Source: Micropruina sp.
GTDB lineage: Bacteria; Actinomycetota; Actinomycetes; Propionibacteriales; Propionibacteriaceae
Direction: 5' to 3'
Length of the DNA stretch: 64,000 nucleotides
Assembly (NCBI GenBank): GCA_016716635.1
Contig: JADJVZ010000011.1
Coordinates: 496,001-560,000 of the forward strand
The translations under genes and the position numbers were made by a program. Numbering within the stretch: the stretch's first letter is position 1; each line of letters starts with the position of its first letter. Under the pieces are notes generated by a model that was not told the origin of the DNA, made no database searches, and saw only the letters and a program-made list of their open reading frames with translations. This document shows positions 25,266-32,490 of the stretch, piece after piece.

Positions 25266-26429
25266 GTGGAGCCGTCCGTCTCGTTCACCCACAGCCATGA
25301 CGGCACGACTCACTCTCACCAGGTCGTGATCCCCGACGGCCCGTCGCCGCGCTTGCACCTGCATGGCACTGTGCTCCCCGACGGGGAGCCGCGCGACCTC
25401 TGGATTGTGGACGGGCGCTTCAGCTTCACCCCCGTCCCGGACGCGGTGACCGTGCACGTGGGCGGCTGGATTCTGCCGGGCCTCGTAGACGCGCACTGCC
25501 ACGTCGGACTGGAGGCGCACGGCGGGGTGCCGTCGGAACGCGCGGAGCAGCACGCGGTCGCCGACCGCGAGGCGGGCGCCTTGTTACTGCGCGACGCCGG
25601 TTCTCCCGTTGATACGCGGTGGATCGACGAGCGCGAGGACCTGCCGGAGATCATCCGGGCCGGGCGCCATATCGCCCGCCCCAAGCGCTACATCCGCAAC
25701 TTCGCCGAAGAGGTGGAACCCGAGGAACTGGTCGCCGAAGTGGTGACGCAGGCGCAGCGCGGGGACGGCTGGGTGAAGCTCGTCGGCGATTGGATCGACC
25801 GCGACACCGGCGACCTCACCCCATTGTGGCCGCAGGCAGTCGCCGCCGAAGCCATCGCCGCGGCGCACGAGCATGGGGCTCGGGTGACCGCGCACTGCTT
25901 CGACGAGCACTCCGCCGAGCAACTCGTGGCCGCCGGCATCGACGGCATCGAGCACGGGTCCGGCCTCAATGACGCCACCATCGCGGCCATGGCCGAGCGC
26001 GGCGTGGCCTTGGTGCCCACCCTCATCAACATCGAGAACTTCCCGAAGTTCGCGGCGGCGGGGGAGGGCAAGTTCCCGGCCTACGCCGCCCACATGCGCG
26101 CGATGTACGGCGCGCGGAAAGAGACCTACGGGAAGGCGTTGGACGCGGGCGTCCCGATCTACGCAGGCACCGACGCTGGCGGCGTCCTGCCGCACGGCCT
26201 GATCGGACGCGAACTGCTGGCCCTGGCCGAGATCGGTGGTGCGGAGTTTGCTCTGGGCGCTGGCTCGTGGCGGGCCCGGGAGTGGCTCGGACGCCCGGCG
26301 CTCGTGGAAGGGGCGCAGGCGGATCTGGTGGTCTACGACACCGATCCGCTGGCGGATATCACGACCGTCCTGCACCCGGCACTCATCATCTTGCGCGGGC
26401 ACATCGTCGGCGGCGCCCGAGTTCGCTGA
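25266..26429 (+). CDS. Amidohydrolase-superfamily metal-dependent hydrolase
   Basis: 387 residues. The GTG start follows AAGGAG. An N-terminal beta-sandwich precedes the TIM barrel, whose first metal ligands are in LVDAHCHVGL. A lysine in GWVKLVGDW could be the carbamylated ligand. Later ligands are His in VTAHCFDEHS and GIEHGSGL, and the Asp in YAGTDAGG. Family imidazolonepropionase/prolidase-like; substrate unknown. An amidohydrolase after ffh is also seen in mycobacteria. Confidence 0.9.
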   Translation: MEPSVSFTHSHDGTTHSHQVVIPDGPSPRLHLHGTVLPDGEPRDLWIVDGRFSFTPVPDAVTVHVGGWILPGLVDAHCHVGLEAHGGVPSERAEQHAVADREAGALLLRDAGSPVDTRWIDEREDLPEIIRAGRHIARPKRYIRNFAEEVEPEELVAEVVTQAQRGDGWVKLVGDWIDRDTGDLTPLWPQAVAAEAIAAAHEHGARVTAHCFDEHSAEQLVAAGIDGIEHGSGLNDATIAAMAERGVALVPTLINIENFPKFAAAGEGKFPAYAAHMRAMYGARKETYGKALDAGVPIYAGTDAGGVLPHGLIGRELLALAEIGGAEFALGAGSWRAREWLGRPALVEGAQADLVVYDTDPLADITTVLHPALIILRGHIVGGARVR

Positions 26430-26522
26430 CCAGGACTTCCGGGGCCCACCGCCGACCTCCCGGGCGTGCCCATCGATCCCACCCGTCCCATTCGTGACCA
26501 CTCCGCTGGCGTTGTGCACACC

Positions 26523-26584
26523 TTGCTGGCGTTCGGCATCTCTGCTGGCGATATTTCGCCAGTCATGACGGCGAACGCCAGCAA
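26523..26584. repeat. Nested inverted repeats between convergent genes
   Basis: Outer arms TTGCTGGCGTTCG (26523-26535) and its exact complement (26572-26584), 13 bp. Inside is a second perfect stem CTGGCGA-TATT-TCGCCAG (26545-26562). GCTGGCG occurs a third time at about 26506. Both flanking genes run toward it, so a bidirectional terminator is likely; an extragenic palindrome (REP-like) is the alternative. Confidence 0.75.
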
Positions 26585-26611
26585 AGTCAGCGTTGGGGGG
26601 CAGAGGGTTGC

Positions 26612-27838
26612 CTACAGCGAGGTCGCCAGGACGGCGACGTTCAACGTGACGACCGCCGCGACCACGGCCCAGAGCACGACGCGAAACCACGGCGGATCCA
26701 CGTGCTCACCCATCAGCGTCTTGTTGCCCGTGAACATCACGAGGGGGACGGCGGCCAAGGCAATCCCGAAGGACAACACCAGCTGACTCAGCACCAGCAG
26801 CGCTGTCGGATGCACGCCGATCACCAACAAGATCAGCGCCGGCGCCAGCGTGACGAACCGGCGGGTGGTCGGCGACAGGGCCGCGGGCAGCGTGTCGCGG
26901 ATCATCCGTGAGCCCGCATGGGTGCCGACCACGGCCGAACCGATGCCCGAGGCCAGCAGGCCGACGGCCATCATCACGGCGGTGAAGGCGGAACCGTCCG
27001 CCGCGAGGCCGGCATAGGCGGCCTCGATGGTGTCGCCCGCCGCACCGTGAAGCACCGTCGCGCCGATGAGCAGCATGGCCACGTTCACCGCGCCGGCGAT
27101 GGCCAGAGCCAAACCGACATCCAGCTTTTGAAGGTGCAGCAGGTCGCGGATCTTCGCCACCGGAACCCCACCCGGTCGATACCGATCGATGGCCAACGAG
27201 GAGTGCAGGTAGATGGCGTGCGGCATCACGGTGGCCCCCAGCATCGCCGCGATCAGCGGAATCGCCTCCCGTGACGGTACCGAGGGGATCGCGCCAGCGA
27301 GCGCCGCTGCGGCATCCGGGGGATGGACGAACAACGCCGCGAGGAAGCCGACGACCACGATGGCCAGGACGCTCGCCACGCCGCGCTCGAAGACCCGTTC
27401 GCCCCGATGCAGCAAAAGCCGTAGCAACACCATCGACACCAACCCGACGATGAGGCCGCCCAGCCAGAGGGGGATGCCGAACAGCAGAAAGAGGGCCAGC
27501 GCCCCACCCACCACCTCGGCAAAATCAGTGGCGATCGCCATGACGAGTCCCTGGAGGCCGTAGGCAAGCCCCAACCAGCGCCGGCGCGATAGACCGTCCG
27601 TGACGAGCTGGGGGAGCGAACGACCAGTCACGATCCCGAGCTTGGCCGAGGAGTACTGCAGCAGCACCGACATCAGGCTCGCGGCGAGCAACACCCAGAT
27701 CAGCGAGTAGCCGTACCGGTTGCCCGCGCTGATGTTCGCGGCGACGTTGCCCGGATCGACGTAAGACAAGGAGGCGACGAAGGCCGGTCCGAGCAGGGCC
27801 AAGGTGCCCCGCGTCGCCCATCGCTTCGCGTCCGCCAT
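26612..27838 (-). CDS. mntH: Nramp-family divalent metal (Mn/Fe) transporter
   Basis: 408 residues, 11 predicted TM helices. Proton-coupled Mn2+/Fe2+ uptake. The two unwound metal-binding motifs are present: DPGN (YVDPGNVAANISAG, TM1) and MPH (GATVMPHAIYLHS, TM6). The ATG at 27838 follows a GGAAAGG; translation further upstream lacks homology. No Fur/MntR box was recognised upstream. The gene faces away from rpsP. Confidence 0.94.
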   Translation of the reverse strand: MADAKRWATRGTLALLGPAFVASLSYVDPGNVAANISAGNRYGYSLIWVLLAASLMSVLLQYSSAKLGIVTGRSLPQLVTDGLSRRRWLGLAYGLQGLVMAIATDFAEVVGGALALFLLFGIPLWLGGLIVGLVSMVLLRLLLHRGERVFERGVASVLAIVVVGFLAALFVHPPDAAAALAGAIPSVPSREAIPLIAAMLGATVMPHAIYLHSSLAIDRYRPGGVPVAKIRDLLHLQKLDVGLALAIAGAVNVAMLLIGATVLHGAAGDTIEAAYAGLAADGSAFTAVMMAVGLLASGIGSAVVGTHAGSRMIRDTLPAALSPTTRRFVTLAPALILLVIGVHPTALLVLSQLVLSFGIALAAVPLVMFTGNKTLMGEHVDPPWFRVVLWAVVAAVVTLNVAVLATSL

Positions 27839-28070
27839 GTGCCTACCTTTCCGCCACATTGGGGGTGAGGTTACCGGGCCGGGCGCCCGGTTCGCTGTCG
27901 GGGCAGACCATCTGGCAGAATGTCGGGTGCATCTGCGTTCGCGCGCCCTCTCATCGTGCGTTCGCTGATCCACCCGAGCCGGCACGGCGTTGCCCCACAT
28001 CGCCGCAGCAGGCTCACCCGTTTCACCGGCGTACGTTCGCCGGTGCGTCCACACAGGAGTAACCACACAA

Positions 28071-28520
28071 GTGGCTGTCAAGATTCGCCTGAAGCGGCTC
28101 GGTAAGATCCGCTCGCCGCACTACCGCATCGTCGTCATGGATTCCCGCACCAAGCGGGACGGTCGTGCCATCGAAGAGCTCGGCTTGTACCACCCGAAGT
28201 CTGAGCCTTCGGTCATCAAGGTCAACTCTGAGCGTGCCCAGTACTGGCTCGGCGTTGGCGCTCAGCCGACGGAAGCCGTCGTGGCGCTGCTGAAGCGCTC
28301 TGGCGACTGGCAGAAATTCTCCGGCGACAAGAGCCCCTCCGGCATTAAGGAGCAGGCCGCGAAGCCCGACAAGGTCGCGCTGTTCAACGCCGCGCTTGCC
28401 GAGGACGACGCCCCGACGGCGGCCATCTCGAAGAAGAAGGCCAAGACCGTCGACGACGTCGCTGCCAAGGTTGAGGCCAAGGCCGACGAGGCCGCCGAGG
28501 CCCCCGCCGAAGAGGCCTGA
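28071..28520 (+). CDS. rpsP: 30S ribosomal protein S16
   Basis: 149 residues; the first 85 are S16 (VAVKIRLKRLGKIRSPHYRIVVMDSRTKRDGRAIEELG). The last 60 are an Ala/Lys/Glu-rich extension seen in high-GC actinobacteria. GTG start after AGGAGT. First gene of rpsP-KH-rimM-trmD. The upstream 230 bp hold the promoter, not resolved here. Confidence 0.97.
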   Translation: MAVKIRLKRLGKIRSPHYRIVVMDSRTKRDGRAIEELGLYHPKSEPSVIKVNSERAQYWLGVGAQPTEAVVALLKRSGDWQKFSGDKSPSGIKEQAAKPDKVALFNAALAEDDAPTAAISKKKAKTVDDVAAKVEAKADEAAEAPAEEA

Positions 28521-28522
28521 TC

Positions 28523-28774
28523 GTGCTGGCCGACGCGCTGGAGCACTTGGTCCGTGGCTTGGTCACGCACGAAGACGACGTCCAGGTGACTGACCTGGAT
28601 CGTCGGCACCAGCGGACGCTCGAAGTGCGCGTGCACCCCGAGGACATCGGCAAAGTGATCGGACGGCAGGGGCGCACCGCCGCTGCCCTTCGCACGGTCA
28701 TCGATGCTCTCGCCGGGCGTGAGCGCATCCGGGTCGATTTCGTCGACGTGGATCGGCGTCCGCGTCGCCGCTGA
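28523..28774 (+). CDS. khpA: KH-domain RNA-binding protein (YlqC/KhpA type)
   Basis: 83 residues containing one KH domain with the GxxG loop in HPEDIGKVIGRQGRTAAALR. KhpA proteins bind RNA, often with KhpB, and affect translation and cell size. GTG start 2 nt after rpsP. A strong hairpin follows. Confidence 0.92.
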   Translation: MLADALEHLVRGLVTHEDDVQVTDLDRRHQRTLEVRVHPEDIGKVIGRQGRTAAALRTVIDALAGRERIRVDFVDVDRRPRRR

Positions 28775-28791
28775 GCGACACCACCTCATTC

Positions 28792-28824
28792 GCGAGGCCC
28801 CACCCGTCACGGGTGGGGCCTCGC
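28792..28824 (+). terminator. Strong hairpin between khpA and rimM
   Basis: GCGAGGCCCCACCC, five-base loop GTCAC, then the exact 14-bp complement. Only ATTT follows, so termination may be partial or Rho-aided. It may lower rimM-trmD expression relative to rpsP. Confidence 0.75.
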
Positions 28825-28846
28825 GCATTTCCGGCACAATAGGCCC

Positions 28847-29383
28847 ATGAGCACTGGCCCCAAGAACGCAACGGTTGAGGTCATGGTTGGCACGGTCGGA
28901 CGCCCGCACGGCATCCGGGGCGAGGTCACCGTGAACGCCACCACAGACGAGCCGGAGCGCCGTTTCGTGGCGGGCGGCACGTTACGGGTCGGCTCCGTCG
29001 AGCGGACCATCGCCGCTGTCCGCCCCCAGGGTGACGGCATCCGACTGGCGTTCGAGGGCGTCACCGATCGCACGAGCGCCGAGGCGCTGCGAGGCGACGA
29101 AATGTGGGCCGAGGTGCCGGCCGACGAATCGCCCGCGGGCGACGGCGAATATTGGGATCGGCAACTGGTGGGCCTGCGGGTGCTGAATCACGCGGGGGCG
29201 GAGGTCGGACGCGTCGCCTCCGTGGGCCACCTGCCAGCGCAGGATCATTTGGTGATCGCCACCCCCGAGGGGGAGCGTCGGGTGCCGTTCGTCGAGGCGT
29301 TGGTCCCCGTGGTCGACCTCGAAGCCGGTTTCGTCCGCCTGGCCGACGTCCCCGGCCTCATCGACGAGGCGGAGCAGGCCTAG
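28847..29383 (+). CDS. rimM: 16S rRNA processing protein RimM
   Basis: 178 residues. 30S maturation factor that binds S19. Residues 8-90 form the RimM barrel (VGTVGRPHGIRGEVTVNATTD); residues 100-170 are the PRC-barrel (YWDRQLVGLRVLN and RRVPFVEALVPVVDLEAG). It is 22 nt after the hairpin and 5 nt before trmD. Confidence 0.95.
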   Translation: MSTGPKNATVEVMVGTVGRPHGIRGEVTVNATTDEPERRFVAGGTLRVGSVERTIAAVRPQGDGIRLAFEGVTDRTSAEALRGDEMWAEVPADESPAGDGEYWDRQLVGLRVLNHAGAEVGRVASVGHLPAQDHLVIATPEGERRVPFVEALVPVVDLEAGFVRLADVPGLIDEAEQA

Positions 29384-29388
29384 CCCTC

Positions 29389-30090
29389 ATGCGCTTCGAC
29401 ATTGTCACTATCTTTCCCGACTATTTCGCGCCCCTTCAGTTGTCGCTGGTGGGCAAAGCGATCCAGAACGGGCTCATCAGCGTGGGCGTCCACGACCTGC
29501 GCGACTGGACGCACGACCGGCACCGAACCGTCGATGACACCCCTTATGGCGGGGGAGCCGGGATGGTGATGAAGCCCGAACCGTGGGGCGAGGCCATCGA
29601 TGCCCTCGTCGATCCGGCCGATCCGCCGATCTTGATCGTGCCCACCCCGTCCGGTGAGGTGTTCCGACAGTCGGTTGCGGACGAACTGGCGGCGAGTCGA
29701 CGTCCGCTGTTGTTCGCCTGCGGACGCTACGAGGGCATCGACGCCCGGGTGATGGCGCACGCGCGGACGCGCCTCGAGGTGCGCGAGTTGAGCCTCGGGG
29801 ATTACGTGCTCAACGGCGGCGAGGTGGCGGTGCTGGCGATGATGGAGGCGGTCGTCCGACTGCTGGACGGGGTGATCGGCAACCCGCAGTCGCTCACTGA
29901 GGAATCGCACGCCGCCGACCATGACGGCTTGTTGGAATACCCGGTATTCACCAAGCCGCTGTCTTGGCGCGGACTAGAGGTTCCCGAGATCCTCCTATCG
30001 GGGCACCACGCCAACATCGCCGCCTGGCGTCGCGAGCAGGCTCGTCAGATCACCCTCCATCGTCGTCCCGAACTCCTACCAGGGTCTTAA
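29389..30090 (+). CDS. trmD: tRNA (guanine-N1-)-methyltransferase
   Basis: 233 residues. Makes m1G37 in tRNAs reading CNN codons and prevents frameshifting. SPOUT trefoil-knot marks are present: DDTPYGGGAGMVMKPEP, then LSLGDYVLNGGEVAVLAMMEAVVRLL, and the C-terminal SGHHANIAAWRREQA. The ATG at 29389 matches the usual MRFDIVTIFPDYF start; the frame open upstream is rimM's shadow. Confidence 0.97.
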   Translation: MRFDIVTIFPDYFAPLQLSLVGKAIQNGLISVGVHDLRDWTHDRHRTVDDTPYGGGAGMVMKPEPWGEAIDALVDPADPPILIVPTPSGEVFRQSVADELAASRRPLLFACGRYEGIDARVMAHARTRLEVRELSLGDYVLNGGEVAVLAMMEAVVRLLDGVIGNPQSLTEESHAADHDGLLEYPVFTKPLSWRGLEVPEILLSGHHANIAAWRREQARQITLHRRPELLPGS

Positions 30091-30108
30091 CTAGGGCCGT
30101 GAAGCCGG

Positions 30109-30136
30109 GGTGGGAACCCACCTTCTGATGAGGTGG
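30109..30136 (+). terminator. Alternative hairpins after trmD
   Basis: CCACCT-TCTGATG-AGGTGG (30118-30136) shares bases with GGTGGG-AA-CCCACC (30109-30122), so the two cannot form together. No T-run; weak terminator or leader structure of the next gene. Confidence 0.4.
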
Positions 30137-30191
30137 TCCTTACAATCATTGCGCGTTGGTCGGAGGATCACGTTGCGGGACGGAGGATCGC

Positions 30192-31715
30192 ATGGCGGAT
30201 CGTCGAGTGGTGGCGGGGGTGCTGGGTGGGCTTCTCGTCCTCGCCCTGGCTGCGGGCTGTGGTGTTATCAAACCGCCGAGCAGCGTGAGCTCGTCCGCGG
30301 TAGCCGGATCGCCCACTCCCACCGCCGAGCCCGTGCCCGATGGGTTCGTGACCTTGGACGCCTCCCTTCTCAAGGGTGCGACGACCGCGACGTTGAACGC
30401 GCCGGAAGCGCACGTCGTGGCCAAGGTCCCGCAACTCGCCGGCCTCACGGCTCTCAACCTGGCGGTCCAGGTCGTCCGCGACCGCGAACTTCGTGCCTTC
30501 GCCAAAGCGGGCGGCACGGACTTCGCCTCCGACTGGGTGCCGATCGCGGCCACCAACAACCTGCTGGGCGTGCTGTCCACCACGAAGGTGACCGACAAGG
30601 CGGGTGTCGCGCAGACGATGCCCATCGCCTTCTACTTCGACGGCACCGCCAACCAGGTTTACACCAGCCCGGCCTTGATTGAGGCCACGCACTGGGACGC
30701 TTTTGGCACCCTGCTGCGGACGGCCATCGCCGCCAGCAGCACCAAGATCGACCCGACGAAGGCCGCCGCCGCCCTCAAGGAACCTTCGGCAGCCATGGGC
30801 AATGGTCCGGCCATGGGTTTCACAGCCAAGGGCGATTTCGTGGTGGCGTTCGCTTCGGGGATCGTGAACGGCACTCAAGACATGGTCAGCGTGACCATTC
30901 CCTCCGCGGACATCGAGCCCGTGTTGAGTTCGTTGGGGCGCCGCGTCCGTGGTGGTGTCACGCACCCGTCCCCCTTCGATCCGGCGAGCGCGAAGACCGG
31001 CACCGCCGTGACCATCCCGCTGGTCGCCACCGGTACGCGCCCGAGCGCGGACGTGGTGCCCGACTGCGCCAAGCTCCAGTGCGTCGCTCTCACCTTCGAC
31101 GACGGCCCCGCTCCTCGCACCCAGGAAGTCGTCAACTACTTCCGCGACGCCGGGGCGGCAGCGACCTTCTTCCAACTCGGCGACATGATCAACAGCAAAG
31201 AGGGGCCAGCGCGGGTGTTGGCCACGGCGGCTTCGGGCATGCAGATCGGTAGCCACACGTGGCGCCACAAAGCGATGGCGACCGAGAAGGTGGCGGTCGT
31301 CACCGATCAGGTCAGCAAGAACGCTTCGGCTCTCGCCGCGATCACCGGCGACCAGACGATCTTCATGCGCCCGCCGTACGGCTCCCACAACAAGGCATCG
31401 GACGCCGTGGCGCACGACGCCGGCGAAGTGGTGGCGTTGTGGTCGGTGGACACCTTGGACTGGAAGACGCGCAATACCCAGGCCACCATCGCGTCGGCGT
31501 CGGCGTCGAAGTCGGGGGATGTCGTTCTGATGCATGACATCCACGATCCGACCGTGGCCGCCGTCAAGCAGACGATTGCAAACTTGCAGAGCGCGGGCTT
31601 CACATTAGTGACCATGGCGGAACTCGCATCGCCGGGTGATTGGACCGCGGGAAACACCTACTGCGCGGCTCCCGCACGCAAGATGAGCTGCGGGTCGGCG
31701 CAATACACACCCTGA
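30192..31715 (+). CDS. Polysaccharide deacetylase (NodB domain) lipoprotein
   Basis: 507 residues. The start at 30192 follows CGGAGG. A lipoprotein signal peptide ends with LALAAGC (Cys near residue 23). Residues 50-270 form an extracellular region without clear motifs, like the N-terminal parts of secreted NodB enzymes. The NodB domain spans about 285-490: TFDDGP, HTWRH (metal ligands), RPPYGSHN, DTLDWKTR and LMHDIH. It should deacetylate peptidoglycan or another surface glycan on the outer face of the membrane. It stands between trmD and sdhC on the same strand. Confidence 0.92.
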   Translation: MADRRVVAGVLGGLLVLALAAGCGVIKPPSSVSSSAVAGSPTPTAEPVPDGFVTLDASLLKGATTATLNAPEAHVVAKVPQLAGLTALNLAVQVVRDRELRAFAKAGGTDFASDWVPIAATNNLLGVLSTTKVTDKAGVAQTMPIAFYFDGTANQVYTSPALIEATHWDAFGTLLRTAIAASSTKIDPTKAAAALKEPSAAMGNGPAMGFTAKGDFVVAFASGIVNGTQDMVSVTIPSADIEPVLSSLGRRVRGGVTHPSPFDPASAKTGTAVTIPLVATGTRPSADVVPDCAKLQCVALTFDDGPAPRTQEVVNYFRDAGAAATFFQLGDMINSKEGPARVLATAASGMQIGSHTWRHKAMATEKVAVVTDQVSKNASALAAITGDQTIFMRPPYGSHNKASDAVAHDAGEVVALWSVDTLDWKTRNTQATIASASASKSGDVVLMHDIHDPTVAAVKQTIANLQSAGFTLVTMAELASPGDWTAGNTYCAAPARKMSCGSAQYTP

Positions 31716-31730
31716 CGTTTTTGAACTACT

Positions 31731-31746
31731 ACGTCCGATAGGACGT
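31731..31746. promoter_or_regulatory. Inverted repeat upstream of sdhCAB
   Basis: ACGTCC-GATA-GGACGT, perfect six-bp arms, 30 bp before the sdhC -10 box. GTCGGACGTG then occurs twice (31748-31757 and 31782-31791). A regulator site is possible. Confidence 0.5.
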
Positions 31747-31775
31747 CGTCGGACGTGAACGGCAAAGTTGTCCGT

Positions 31776-31781
31776 TAGGCT
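31776..31781 (+). promoter_or_regulatory. -10 element of a leaderless promoter for sdhCAB
   Basis: TAGGCT, then 7 nt, then the GTG at 31789. Confidence 0.6.
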
Positions 31782-31788
31782 GTCGGAC

Positions 31789-32490
31789 GTGGCGACAACA
31801 ACTATCTCTACACACCAGAGAGCCCTTCGGTCCACGGTCGCGCTGAAGGCCCTCATGGCCATCACCGGGCTGATCCTGATCGGCTTCCTCCTGATTCACA
31901 TGTACGGCAATCTCAAGGCGTTCTCGGGCGCCGATGCCTACAACCACTACGCCGAATGGCTGAAAACCGAAGTCCTGTACCCGCTGATCCCCAAGGGTCA
32001 GTTCATCTGGATCTTCCGCGCTTTCATGCTCGCGGCCATCGTCTTGCATATCGGGGCGGCTTGGCACCTGACGAAGCGCGCGCACGCGGCTCGTTCCACC
32101 AAGTACGTTGCCAAGAAGACGATCCAGCAGACCTACGAGTCGCGCATGATGCGCTGGGGTGGCGTCATTTTGGCGGCCCTCCTGGTGTTCCATCTGGCGC
32201 AGTTCACGGTTCAAGCCATCCACTTCGGCTTCAAGCCGGGCGCCGGCGCCTACGAAATGGTCGTGGCCGAGTTCCAGATGTTCCCCATGGTGTTGCTGTA
32301 CGCCGTGTGGGTCGGTGTGGTCTGCATCCACATTCGACACGGCTTCTGGAGCGCGTTCGCCACCCTGGGGGCTAACACCTCCGCCAAGGCACGCGAGGTT
32401 CTCAACGCACTGGCCTGGGTCGTTGCCGTCTTGCTGTTCGTCGGCTTCATGGCGATGCCCGTCGCCGTCCTCGCGGGAGTGATCAAGTAA
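31789..32490 (+). CDS. sdhC: Succinate dehydrogenase/fumarate reductase cytochrome b subunit (b558 family)
   Basis: 233 residues, five predicted TM helices, of the single-subunit di-heme b558 type found with three-gene operons. Candidate heme ligands are His in LLIHMYGNLKAF, VLHIGAAWHL, VFHLAQFTV and IHIRHGFW-like positions. It anchors SdhAB in the membrane and passes electrons between quinone and the iron-sulfur subunit. The GTG start fits the TAGGCT box; its stop overlaps sdhA (TAATG). Confidence 0.93.
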   Translation: MATTTISTHQRALRSTVALKALMAITGLILIGFLLIHMYGNLKAFSGADAYNHYAEWLKTEVLYPLIPKGQFIWIFRAFMLAAIVLHIGAAWHLTKRAHAARSTKYVAKKTIQQTYESRMMRWGGVILAALLVFHLAQFTVQAIHFGFKPGAGAYEMVVAEFQMFPMVLLYAVWVGVVCIHIRHGFWSAFATLGANTSAKAREVLNALAWVVAVLLFVGFMAMPVAVLAGVIK

